Assembly: GCA_000310025.1 (NCBI GenBank)
Contig: FN648574.1
Location: forward strand, 6,694 to 70,693
Reading direction: 5' to 3'
Source of the DNA: Ectocarpus siliculosus
Lineage: Eukaryota > Sar > Phaeophyceae > Ectocarpales > Ectocarpaceae
DNA length: 64,000 bases
The notes under the pieces are model-generated. The model saw only the letters and a list, made by a program, of their open reading frames with translations, was not told where the DNA came from and searched no databases. This document shows, piece by piece, positions 35,946 to 46,349 of this stretch. Position numbers and translations under genes: made by a program. The stretch's first letter is position 1. Each line of letters begins with the position of its first letter.

Positions 35946-37517
35946 ATGCCCTGTGCGGAAGGTGAACTGTGCCAACTACAGGACACTACGCCGCAAGAAC
36001 CTCATGGTCACGGCTGCCAGGGAGGATGTGGCGGGCGACTGCACGGCATTTGCGGCAGTGTGGTTGACGTAGGCAACGAGAATCACCGCATCTGCAGCGC
36101 GTGCGTCGCCAAAGCCGGCAAGCGCAAAGTGTCAGCAGCAGACAGCACTGGGAAGGCACAATCTAAACGCCCGAAGGCCACGAATGGGGGGAGTAACAAG
36201 TCTCAGCCTCGTGCGCGGCCAGATTTCAGCGCCAAGTGTGAGATGCTGAAGCTGATGGATCAGAAGGTGACTCATGAGCAGATAGCAGATCGCTTCAAGT
36301 GCTCGGAACGGTTGGTCCGGGATGTGAAGAAGAACAGGAAGAAGTACGAGACCGAGGCTGCTGCAGGACGCGGAGGAAGCAAGAAAAACGTGCGCACAGG
36401 CAATAATCCGGAGGTGCGCTACTCTGCTGTTGTTTTTTCAAAAAAATACGCGTAGTTCCCGCGCCTTCTTTGCCTTTTTTTTTTGCCGGGCCTTCCTTGT
36501 TTGCAAAGAGTTTTCTTTTTTGCAAGGACCTTTTTCTGTAGCCTTGTTCGTCTATCTGATGTTCTTGTTCTTTTTTCTTCTTCTCTTGTCAAGTTGTTCC
36601 CTGTTCTCTGTTCCCTTTCCCCAGTTTTCTTCTATTTCTCGACTGTTACAGTACTTGTTGAGCTTGTTCCCTCTCGTCGTTCGTTTGTATATTTTTTTGT
36701 GTTACCTTTTTTTTCAACTTTCTTCGTTGTTTTATCGTTCGTGCGCTGCTGCGCCAGCATATAAACTGCGAACCAAAAATAAATGTGTAATTGTATTGTA
36801 CTGTACTGGTACATTACATCGCACGCACACCTATTCTTTCAAACGAGTTACAATACATAAATACACATGCGGATGCAGCGGCGAGCTTCTGTGGTTTTTC
36901 AAATGCCCGGAAATGTTTCCTTCCCACTACGATGCACTGTGCAACGAGGCTTAATGTTCGAAACTAATCGTGCTATCTTTTGTACCCTCTTTATTGTTTA
37001 CTCCTCGTTTGACGGTCAATAGGTGGACGCCATAGCTCTTGACCTACTAGAGAAAGCCCGGAAGACCAAGATGCCCGTCACGCGCGACGTCCTTCGAAGC
37101 TTCGGCCGTGCCGCCAGGGCAACCCTGCTGGCTGATCCAGCAGCTTCTAAGGAAGTGAAGGCGAGGGTTCAAGGGTGGGCTACCATCGAGGACGACGATG
37201 AAGTGGTTGAGGCTCTCAGAGAGGATACGGTGGAAGACATGACGGCACAGCTGGCTGGGACTCGAGTGTCTACCGGCCGCGAGGAGGAGGACGAGGAGGA
37301 GGACAGCGGCGATGACAACACGGGGCTCGCGCGCCGTGTCCCACCGGCTTATGGTGAACTGTCGTCTCACTTCGGCATCCTGGAAGCGGCAGCAGAGGAG
37401 AGCGGCAATGGAGACGCGGCGCTCTACCTAGCGAAAGCGAAGATGACGATGATTGCAGCGCATTCCAAGAGGCGGGTGCGCCAGGCAGACATGAGGGAGT
37501 TTGTTGCTACGGAGTAA
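35946..37517 (+). CDS. Transposon-encoded zinc-finger and CENP-B/pogo-type HTH protein, two exons, 320 aa
   Basis: Exon 1 is 35946-36413 (156 codons, donor GAG followed by GTGCGC). Exon 2 is 37023-37517 (acceptor CAATAG, ends TAA), joined in phase 0. Exon 1 has a Cys/His cluster (CQGGCGGRLHGIC...HRICSACVAK), a Lys-rich linker and a psq/CENP-B N-terminal HTH-like helix set (AKCEMLKLMDQKVTHEQIAD then FKCSERLVRDVKKNRKKYE). Exon 2 begins with a second HTH resembling the Tc5/CENP-B domain (AIALDLLEKARKTKMPV then VLRSFGRAA), then a Glu/Asp run and a helical C-terminus (ALYLAKAKMTMIAAHSKRR). The DDE nuclease that normally follows the HTH pair in pogo transposases is absent. It may bind the subterminal AGTGCCGG sites. 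Alternatives are a truncated transposase or an accessory protein. Confidence 0.68.
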
Positions 37518-37800
37518 GGGCGGGGAACAGCTGTGGCACTAAAAAAACGGTTGTTTGATTTTTGCGGTGCGCTGCCCGTCGTGCATGTCATTTTTTTTTT
37601 TTCTTGCAACATGGAAGCGGGTGCGCTAGGCAAAAAGGAGAGAATTTGTCCCGACGTACAGTAGTGAGGGCAGGGGTTACAGCTGTGGTAACGGTTGTTT
37701 GATTTTTTGCGGTGCGCTGCCTGTCGTGCTTGTCGTTTTTTTTTCTTGCAACATCGAAGCGGGTGCGCCAGGCAAACAGGAGAGAATTTGTCCCGACGAC
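37469..37800 (+). repeat. Tandem repeat, about 143-bp period, running from the ORF end into the 3' region
   Basis: Units start near GGCGGGTGCGCCAGGCA (37469), AAGCGGGTGCGCTAGGCA (37613) and AAGCGGGTGCGCCAGGCA (37756). Each carries GAGAATTTGT or its diverged coding equivalent, and the first two continue into ACAGCTGTGG and ACGGTTGTTTGATTTTT. The first unit overlaps the last codons and stop of the transposon ORF. Confidence 0.7.
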
Positions 37801-37998
37801 AGTACACAAATACGCAAATAAGTGAGGTGCAGAAGAAAATGAAGAACCAAAGAGCGCCCCAAGACAACAAAAAGAAAACGCAACTCTGCCCACGCCCATG
37901 CTGGAACTTCACTCAACAGTACAGTAATAATAGTGTCGATCCATTTCGTTCTTTGTTGGCCCCGTAAGCGTGGGCGCTACACCATAAATCGAACACAA

Positions 37999-38030
37999 CC
38001 TCATTAGTGCCGGTACCGGCACTAATGAGG
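37999..38030. repeat. Perfect 32-bp palindrome in the right subterminal region
   Basis: CCTCATTAGTGCCGGT followed directly by its reverse complement. It contains two head-to-head copies of the AGTGCCGG motif found throughout both element ends. Further copies at about 38045-38130 lead into the right TIR. Confidence 0.88.
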
Positions 38031-38119
38031 GATTGGCCAGCCCTCAATAGTGCCGTTTTGGCACTATTCGCATTAGTGCCGGGTGCCCGATTTAGTGCCG
38101 GTGAACGCTCTGTGCACGT

Positions 38120-38146
38120 ACCGGCACTAAAAGGGTCCCTCGACTG
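38120..38146 (-). repeat. Right terminal inverted repeat
   Basis: Reverse complement of 35659-35685, ending CCTCGACTG and followed by TA. Confidence 0.9.
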
Positions 38147-38386
38147 TATATCCAAAATACATTTGAGCTTTTAGTCCTATTATTGGAATTGGTTGAATCT
38201 TTAACTATTATTGGAATTCGTTGAATCCTTAGATGACCAAAACAACGGCAACAACAACGGAAATGACAACGGCAATAACCTTCCAGTGGCTCTGGCAGCA
38301 ACGGGTCCTGGCATATTGTCGACGAAATTGGTGATGGTGCATGCCTACTGCGATGTATCGCCCGTCCCGTCTTCCATGATCCTAGC

Positions 38387-38860
38387 ATGCACTCTTCGGT
38401 CCGAGGGCAACTCATCGACCACAAAACGAACAACCTTCATATCCCCTTCCCAGGCTCAGGTCAAACTACCTTCTTCCAGAGCACCTCAGCGGGAATAAAT
38501 TCAGAACACGTTCAAATAATAGCCGGTCATCCTCAGCAAACCTATCAAAGTGTCGCACACTACCTTCAACTCATGGCAAACCCAACCACCTACGGAACGG
38601 GAATAGAGATTGTAGCTGCCCAACAGTTGTACAACATTAACATCAAAATTACACTCGTTGGCCAACCGTACCCGCCTCCAGCGTCCGATGATACGTGCGA
38701 TTTATTATACGGCCACCAGCACTACCACCGCACGCTACGATACAACCCCATAATTAATTTCCACTTCCTCTTGCGTCGCCCCCGGGAGGCCATTGCACCT
38801 ACATCCCGAAAGGGGAGCCTTGTAGACTATAGTCTATGTACTGGTGCGTGTAGTACCTAG
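38387..38860 (+). pseudogene. OTU-like cysteine protease fragment
   Basis: A 157-codon ORF. The middle (HYLQLMANPTTYGTGIEIVA, then AQQLYNINIKITLVG, then YGHQHYHRTL) follows the second half of an OTU domain, with the typical G-x-x-x-E-I segment before a beta strand and a HY pair in the position of the catalytic histidine. The expected N-terminal GDGNCLF box with the catalytic cysteine is not present; GSGQTTFFQS stands roughly there, without Cys. The last 30 codons derive from the 34.06-kb repeat (RRPREAIAPTSRKGSLVD). It is best read as a degraded, possibly transposon-borne OTU gene. Confidence 0.5.
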
Positions 38861-39979
38861 ACTACAATTGTACACAGCAAGAGAAAAGGTGGTGAACGTT
38901 GAACGCCTAACGATTACCACAGCTGCCAGAAGGAGCCCAGAGAGGTCAAGCGAACTACTGTACACATATTATTGTTGTCTGCAGGTGCCGGGGTTTGAAT
39001 TATAATAAGACATCCCGACACACAGTCATCAGTACAGTATAATGACGACTGCTGTCTGCGCCAGGCTCGAAACCTTGTTGCCACAGCTACAGCAGTGCAT
39101 GTATTCGTTGTTGTGGTTGTTGTGGTTCGGTGCCTCACTCACAAGGAAAGACAAGAAAATTCCGCAACAACCTCTGTCTGGTAAATCCATCTGAAGGGAC
39201 ACAGAAAACACGCACGCGGCCGACAGCAGTAGGTACATTTGATACCAATAGAAACTCCCCAAACAACAGCAGTAGCCAGACCTCGCAGCAAGTGACTTGC
39301 ACAAAGGAGATCGACTACATTTTATTACATACATACACACAATAACAGCAAAGCAGAAAGAAAGGTCCACACACAGCTTTCCACTCGACACGCGAGACCG
39401 CCACAAAACAAAGAGCCAAAAGACGTACCTATGCTACAGCAGCAGCACCAGGTTATGCGATATTTGGTCCTCCTCTTGCTTCTGCCACTTATCGAGAGAT
39501 ATATCTCTCGCATTCATGCCCGGATTTTTCTTCCTCTGGTACAAGGATAGGAGACATGGACTTTCCCTGCCATGTTGGCGTCTTCTCGTCGTGTGGTACG
39601 CCCAAAAGGTGTCGCAACGCGGTAAAATATACCAAAACGTCCCATGTCTCAGGTGTCAGGTCTCACAGCCTTCCTGGGGGCCTGGGGGATGAATGTGAGA
39701 CGAACACACACACAAGGGAAATTCAGACAAGCCTAGAGTACTTGCCTGCTGCTTTGATGGGTGTATCAAGAAGAGGGGTCAGCTCGCAGGTACCCAGGCG
39801 ACAGAAGATGATGTAAATGTCGAACCACCCGACAGAGATGGGGATGGGTGTGCCGCCGCTTCCACGAGGGGGGTTGGAGGTGTGGAAAATCTCTAGCGGC
39901 TCGCGGCCCGTTCGACCGTCGGCAAGTGTTTAGGGTCCGCAAAATCCACCGCGCGCTGTTCCTCGTGTTCCTCCGCATG

Positions 39980-40690
39980 CGGGGTCGCCGTGGCTGACTA
40001 TTTCCAGAACACTGCCGTGTCGCGCTTGCTGGCGATGCCCCTTCCTTCCACAGGAGTGGAACACACAGCCACCTCTTCTGTGTCGGCCCAGAGAGCAGCA
40101 CACCAACAACGTCTGCTGTAGGCGCGCGACATGCACCACGATGAAGGCTTTTCTTGCAAAGCGGAAGAACACGGCGATGGGCCAAAAGAAGGTCAGCCCA
40201 GATTGTGGCTCTGACGGCAGGTGCGCGATTTGCCGTGTTTGGAAGGTTGAGCAACATGCTTGTTCTCCTCGCTGTGTTGCTGAAGCTCGACAAAATCTCA
40301 TGCTTGGAACGGAAGCTCATGATTTCATCACTACTGCTGTGCAGAATGAACGCTTCGAGGTCGCCATCAGCTTTTGTGATATCATGACCACAGCTGATTG
40401 AAAGTTCTTTTTTTTTTTGGACTGGAGATCTTTCTGAGGTTCTGATGTCAGGTTTCAGATTAGAAACAGGTACTTTCTGACGCTATGAATCCATTGCTGA
40501 TCTATCTCAGACTCTATGATAGAGATGGTTTCGTTGTGTCATATTAAGAAGAAAAAAAAAAAATCAGCCCCCTTCCCTGGAACGGTCGTGACAGTCCCGC
40601 CTAATTTCTATTCAGAGTTACCTATGCATACAAGTACCGGGAATCGGGATACCAGGTATGGTATTTTGTATTTGTAGCAAATGGTAAAAC
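39980..40690 (+). repeat. Dispersed repeat family R, copy 1
   Basis: Shares ordered blocks with 50940-51830 and 59065-59760: GGGGTCGCCGTGGCTG, CAGCACACCAACAAC, GCGCGACATG, CTTGCAAAGCG and TGAAGCTCGAC. It contains an 86-codon ORF from ATG 40141 (MKAFLAKRKNTAMGQKK...) with a Cys/His cluster (CAICRVWKVEQHACSPRC) that is not preserved in the other copies. Probably a transposable element; the family is not recognised. Confidence 0.5.
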
Positions 40691-40928
40691 ATCACAAGAG
40701 GACCTCCGGTGCGATGAGGTAGAGACGCTGGACACACCCAGACACAACCTAACGAATGGCCAACAGAGACCCATCTTATACCACCCTACAGTACAATTGT
40801 TAGCGCTCCAGACAGGAGGGATCGTTTTTGGGGCGTGCGCGCCCTCTGTGGGTTCCAACAAACACCAATTTGACCTGACTGAGCACCACAAACCACCACA
40901 AGTAACAAGTATGCATAGAACGAGGGAT

Positions 40929-40937
40929 AGAGAGAGA

Positions 40938-41023
<86 letters not shown>
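40929..41023. repeat. Long (GA)n microsatellite
   Basis: About 95 bp of nearly pure GA with one or two interruptions. It is more than twice as long as the tract at 20319. Confidence 0.92.
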
Positions 41024-41025
<2 letters not shown>

Positions 41026-41103
41026 GAACAGCTATTGTAGCTTCCGCGATCAGTCTACAACAAGGCAAACCCTAGACTAAACAAACGCGAGGTACAGTCA
41101 ACA

Positions 41104-41814
41104 TCACAGAGAAACTCTCAAATGTCTTGATCCGCAAGAGTGACTGCGGGCGTTAGGGCCCTCCCCGATCGGCTGACCAATGTTATAGCTGCATCCAATG
41201 CAAGACCTATGAGCCATCACGGTATCTGGGTCTCCACTGTAATTTCTAGCGACAGTTTCATGCTCTGACTGCCGAAGGATTAACCCGCCAAACCACCCCG
41301 TGCCCAGCATAACAAACACTTCACGCTGCAGAATCGAACTATCAAGAACAGCTGGCGCAGATGCCTGACTGCGAACACCGTCCGGTGCTTCCGTGCCCTG
41401 TATCTCGTCGTCCACGTCCATGCTGTAGTTTTCGTCCAAAAGGCCCAGCTCGTCGTTCTGGCGGTGGGACGTATCTGCGTAGAGCAGCACAGCGAAATAT
41501 AGCGAGGAATGTCACCGCCGTTACCAAGCAGACACGGGCATTCATCAGTACGAGAGAAAGTAGTGGACGAAAAACAACAGGTAACAACGACGAAGACGAG
41601 AGGGCGACATAAAAATCTGATAAATAATTAGCTTGCCTTCTTCATCGCGCTGAAACCGCCGTCCTCTACAGTATGCCCCTCCCTGTTGCTGTCCTCCCCC
41701 CCCACCCCCCAAGTCCGTGAATCCGCCCCCACCCCCCTGATCATTGTCCCCTCCGCACCCCTCATTGCCAGTCTCTAAAGCTCCGTCGTTGTCGCTGGAG
41801 CCTTCTGCGTCCAT
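41104..41814 (-). CDS. Unrecognised two-exon protein, about 182 aa, GC-AG intron
   Basis: Exon A is 41814-41637 from ATG (MDAEGSSDNDGALETGNEG), acidic and then Gly-rich, ending GATGAAGAAG before GCAAGC. Exon B is 41474-41104 after CTACGCAG. The join is in phase (549 nt with stop). Exon B carries SMDVDDEIQGTEAPDG and a hydrophobic block REVFVMLGTGWFGGLI that recalls the aromatic start of small chromatin-reader or transposon-linked barrels; this is only a resemblance. The donor is GC, so the splice is less sure. It lies among repeats and could be part of a transposon. A longer 5' end is possible because the frame stays open upstream of the ATG. Confidence 0.35.
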
Positions 41815-42009
41815 GAAGGGATATGGCTTGTCGTATCCCTCCAACGTGAATAGATCGTCACGTGAACCGCCCACGGTGTATCATGGCCATGCCATACTTT
41901 TCGAAAAAGCGAAACCGGTAGTCTTGGCGATTGCCGAGAATTCCACGGATAGGACAGATCAGATCCCTACAGATCGAGCTAGCTCGCTCGGACGAAATGT
42001 TCCTTGTGA

Positions 42010-42165
42010 TCGGTAGGACATAGGTGATCTGGGTATGTTTGCTCCTTCATGGTTTGGAAGGGCATACAAGGTGTTCTGAGTGTGTTTGCTTCGAGGTGGT
42101 CTGTGGGGCATGAGTGATCTGAGTATGTTTGCTCCGAGGTGATCTGCGGGACATAATAACCCGGG
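42010..42165. repeat. Degenerate tandem repeat, about 40-50-bp units
   Basis: TGATCTGGGTATGTTTGCTCC, GTGTTCTGAGTGTGTTTGCTTC and TGATCTGAGTATGTTTGCTCC alternate with GAGGTG(A/G)TCTG(C/T)GGG. About three and a half units. No coding role is seen. Confidence 0.6.
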
Positions 42166-43185
42166 TCGAGGTCCCACAAAAGCAAAAAAAGGGGATCCGT
42201 GAAACCCCATGGTGCCCCGCTTGCGCCCTTTTTTATTTGGTGCCTGGTGTCACCATCTGGTCAACATCTTTGTCACCGCTGGTGCTCCCCACACAGATGG
42301 CTACGTGGTGTGAACCACGTAGAAGACCTCAAGCATGCTGTGTTCAACACGCGCAGGCATTTGGTACGCCCTGGTTTCGCTCTGAACCCGGCAAATCGCG
42401 TGTTGTGAAAAGTAGACGAGCTACTGGTTCAAGCCCGCTTCGCAGCTCTCAGCATCAAACTTCACGCTGCTGTGAGAGGAGTTCACGAACTCGCTCGAGA
42501 CTTCGCCACAGTGGACTACATAGGCGTAGGTGGCATTGAGGGGTTGGCGCATTTTTGGACCGCCACAGCGAGGGTAGTTCCGTGAAGCATGTATCAAGCA
42601 AACACCTCCTGTGTATCTGCCTCCAACTGTGGTAATATTCTCAGGCAGAACATCCCAAACACCATGACTGCCCCGACCCATTGCGTGATCAGCACACGTC
42701 GGCCAGACGCGGTCAACCCGCGTTGCTTTCTACTCGGAAAGTTTACCGAACTCCTTCAGCGTATGCTGTGGCAAAGACGTCGTCCACCCCCTTTTGCACA
42801 GACCTCGTGGGACGCACCCATGATGCACCAAGGGTAAACGACATTTTCGAGCTGGCAACCCTACTTCGTGTTCATGTGTTCTTGGAAGCACCTCTTTCCC
42901 GTCCCCGGCTGGACTCAAACTTCTTCACCCCCGACCAATCACTTATTTCTCAGCACGTTGCGTTTTGGGCTCCGCTCGTATCTTGTTCCCCGGCGTTACA
43001 TCTCATGTATGGGTTCTGGCTCTTCTTGCACCTCCAAACTGAGCAAATATTTCTATGTTTTCTTTTTTCGTCAAGCCTGAGTTCCTTAACTGCTAGTCTA
43101 CTGCTGTAATTCTTGAGCATGGGCGCGTTCTGTGCCAACAAGGACACTAAGGCCAACCACAACTGAATTCCGTTTATGATGCAGC

Positions 43186-44035
43186 TCATTCACAAAAGTT
43201 ATGGCACATTTGCATTGCATTGACACCGACTAGATTTCCGGTCGCGGGTGATACCCCCAGCGCCAGAAGTAGCACATCAGAGCTAGACGGCGTGTCGAAC
43301 CACTCAGGATATTCAACGATCCTTTCCGTATGTATCAGCACGTAGAAAACGCGCTGGTTCAGCACGTACTGCTTCAGCGCGGCATGCAGTGCCCTGCTTT
43401 CCACGTTCTCACGGTGCCCAGAACATCTCCGATCACCTCCATCGGTCGCCGGGTCGACTACCTCAGATTCTTCGGCCGCTTTTGTCGCTGCGAACTCTTC
43501 GGAAGTCGCGAAAAAATGCTGCTCTTCGTCGTCCTCATGCATCTCGTCAGCACACACCCCGTAACCCAGGTAAGGCAGGGGAGCCCCGCTACCGCCATCA
43601 TCCATGTCTGCGGGCGCTCTTGAAATTGGCGGTCGCCTTGAGGTCTGCGACGAGCGTCGCAGGGGTTGGTAATTTTTTCTCGTCGTATCTTCGCCTTTTA
43701 CCTCTTCCATCAGCTGCTGTGGCTGCTGGAGACACCATTACCCTCCAGAGTGGTGCAGGGCACGGCCCGGTGGCCATTTGCCCTTCGAGGTTTAACCCCC
43801 GCAGAAAGCTGACGTCAGCGTCGACTTGCTTTGATGAAGGTACCTTGCGACTTTGACAATCGTTTCCGTCATCATCGAACAGCGCGGACTCTTGTTCCCC
43901 GGCGAACTGCGACACGAAGGTGTAGATCGGCAAACTCCCACGCGCGATCAGAGATTCCTCGAGCGGCCACCACGTTGGGGACGGCGGCTCGTCCGGGAGG
44001 ACCGGTGGGGCATCGTAGTCTTCTTCGACGAACAT
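43186..44035 (-). pseudogene. Family copy 2 of the 287-aa protein, frameshifted
   Basis: The 5' half reads from ATG 44035 (MFVEEDYDAPPVLPDEPPSP) to ATANFKSA and then leaves the family frame near 43610. There GCCATCACCGAC of copy 1 is GCCCGCAGAC here, a net loss of two bases. The 3' half continues in another frame (MDDGGSGAPLPYLGYG to LALGVSPATGNLVGV and the terminal HNFCE). Both halves remain otherwise open. The 5' flank (44090-44230) is homologous to those of copies 3 and 4. No LRR-gene remnant is recognised on its 3' side. Confidence 0.75.
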
Positions 44036-45590
44036 TGCCGCTATCAGAGGCCTTGTTCGGGGCCTTACGATGCTCCCGCTTGGGGGCGGGTGGGGAAACG
44101 GTGGGGATGGGGGGCGTATGCACTCGTCGGTGAGTCAGTTGTTTACCCACGCATTGTCTCTCCGTTCTCTATTGAGGAGAATGTTCTCTCGGGCCCTCAC
44201 AGCGCTGCATTTCCCAGAACCCGGACCTCTGACCGAGCAGTATTCGCGGTTCACTTGATTTCGAGTACCCCCATGTCTCTCATGTCGCTCAGCGGCAAAA
44301 CAGGGCCAACCGGTCGTCTACGGACGCCAGCAGTGGCTCAACCGATCTGGGCGGTTTGTGGGTGAGCTCTTCATCTCTCGCTGGGGCGTTCATCTCAGTT
44401 GTACCTCCGCATTTGAGCACCAGCCAGTTGCGATATGCCCGGGCAATTGACTTTTTCTAAGGCTTCCGCCCTCCAGGAGGCCTTTCGGAACTCAGCTGTA
44501 CCATGACGAGTAGACACCGGGCACCCTTTCCGCAACTCTGGCAGTGAGGCTCGTTCCTCTCAAATATTACACCTCCATCGACCCGTTTCTCTACCAACTC
44601 TTAACCCCACAGCTGGCGTGCTGTCTTTCGGTATGTATTGACGCTAGCGTACAGCTTTTTCGGACTGTTGAGTGTCCGGTACGTTTTTGACATAGGTGTG
44701 AATCGAGAGTCTCTCTCTCCACTCCCTTTCTCACGCCGCTGTGCTCCCCGCTCCATCAGTCATAAACCCTCTACGCACATGCCTTCGAGGAACACATGGG
44801 GCATGTGAGGGTCTTTTACTACCAATATCAACATCAACCGTATTTACGGGCAGAACAATGAAAATGCGTTCGTCTCAGTGCGACTGAAAACAGAAGGAGC
44901 TTCTGAAGGCCATGATCTAGAACCCTGGGAGGGTGTGTGTCATGGGAGAGGCTATTTAGGTTATTCGCCTGGTCAAAGGCAGACACAGTAGTAGATGAAG
45001 AAAATGCCCTCGTCTACCGAGGCTTCTACTTCTGCTCGGGTTGTTACTGTTTTGGTCGCATATTGTTGCTGCTTCTGCCATCCTCCTTGCGTTCATCACT
45101 CTCATAGCTAACATTTCTAACTTTACGTTTGGGCAGTTATGCATTCTCCGGCGCTTGTTGCGTGGAAGATCAGCAGGGTCGGATGGTTTTCTCTCTTCCG
45201 TGCCACCTCTTTCTTCGTTCTTGTTTCAATTCGTGGCGTTTCTTCCATGTCCTCCTCTTTCATTGCAACAAACATTCTCCTCCGAGCCACCGTCAGCATG
45301 TGTGCGTACTTGTGTCAGACTCGGACCCGTTCATGTCATCATTAGCGTACAGATGCAGGTGCGTCATTGTGTGTGCTTTTGTTGTACACACAACGCGTTT
45401 TCGTTTTTTTTTTATTTTCGGATGACTCGAATCAAGCGCGTAGTCCGTCTACACGCTCCAACCTCGCAGCCGAGCCATTTATATTCCTGTGCAAGAGTGT
45501 GGATATCGCTTATGTTGGAATCGATCCTTGATAAACGGGGCGGCCAAAGCCGCCGAAACTTGGACTAGTACTTTAGAATAGCACTACCGG
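44036..45590. other. Flank of copy 2; no independent gene recognised
   Basis: Holds 5'-flanking sequence shared with copies 3 and 4, including a GAGGAGAATGTTCTCTCGG block near 44175. A CTCCGGCG(C/T)TTGTGG(T/C)GTGGAAG-like block near 45150 matches about 57525. A 175-codon hydrophobic frame at 45041-45568 lacks an ATG near its start and was not called. Confidence 0.45.
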
Positions 45591-45619
45591 TTAAGAACTT
45601 GGCAGTTTATGTATATGGC

Positions 45620-45860
45620 CTCGAAAAATCACTTGGGCCATAGGATAAGATGCGCTCAGTTCCGACTTGATACTACGACGATGGCTCCGCGTGCAAAGGA
45701 GGGGGTTGGGGAGGAGGGCGATGCTGTAGATAGTCTGGGGGGCATCGTGGAGCAGAGCGAGGAAGAGACAGACCAATGAAGAAGCGGATGGTGCGTTGAT
45801 GTTGGATGTGGTCCCCGCAGACTGTACACACGGCCGTCTAGGAGATGGGGTGGTATTCTC
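45620..45860 (+). pseudogene. Remnant of the last LRR-gene exon, duplication unit of copy 3
   Basis: GGCGATGCTGTAGATAGTCTGGG...GAGCAGAGCGAGGAAGAG matches the end of the LRR gene's last exon (25838-25890, frame DAVESGLGNTEKQREEE). The next 200 bases match the sequence after its stop codon. Only the tail survives. It has the same orientation and position relative to copy 3 as the real exon has to copy 1. Confidence 0.65.
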
Positions 45861-46349
45861 GGGTTGGTGGGTGTGGGTTTGCACAAGAGGTCGAACTGTG
45901 ACCTCGCGACATGCCCAATTCCAGGCAGAGAAGCCTTCGGAAAGGTACAATACCTCTAGAGTATGAGCAGACAAGGAAAAAGCCAGCTCTTGTGGTGTGC
46001 GCGGTGTGTGCGTTGTGCGCTCTTGGCAATCTCGGCCAGGCGCTACAAGTGCCCCCACTAGCCCCTTTCCCAGAAAAGCCCAGAGGGACGTACATGCTCG
46101 TTGGCGCGTTGGTTTGGAGTTGCACTCGGATATTTTTCTCTTTGTATGGCGATAGGTCGAAAAATAGCCTGGTGAGAGTTAATTTAATCTTTGCACGACA
46201 ACACGGCAAAGAAAACAAACAATATTCATGTATAGCATACATTCGGAACTTGCGTGCATTCGGTGATGCGTGAGTTGGCTGAACAAAGCCTCTCAAACAT
46301 ACCAATGCGGTACACCACCGCCAATCGCTAAGCTGGCTTACGATGCAGC

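Larger units (their letters stand above)
35659..38146 (+). mobile_element. TIR DNA transposon, 2,488 bp, TA target-site duplication, Tc1/mariner-pogo type
   Basis: The ends are perfect 27-bp inverted repeats starting CAGTCGAGGGACCC, flanked on both sides by TA (35657-35658 and 38147-38148). This is the signature of the Tc1/mariner/pogo superfamily. Both subterminal regions carry many copies of AGTGCCGG or its complement CCGGCACT, in both orientations, likely transposase binding sites. The only gene inside is a two-exon ORF (35946-37517) with DNA-binding modules. No DDE/DDD catalytic domain is visible, so the copy is probably non-autonomous. Perfect TIRs suggest recent insertion. Confidence 0.82.

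Noticed and set aside
36430-36954. Phe/Leu/Ser-rich plus-strand frame that looks like a membrane protein
   Set aside because: T-rich intron sequence between the two exons of the transposon gene; the hydrophobicity is a composition effect.
40622-41075. Frames through the (GA)n tract
   Set aside because: Created by the dinucleotide repeat, which is open in several frames on both strands.
45041-45568. 175-codon hydrophobic plus-strand frame
   Set aside because: No ATG near the start, Cys/Ser/Phe-rich without a family pattern, and inside flank sequence shared among duplication units.
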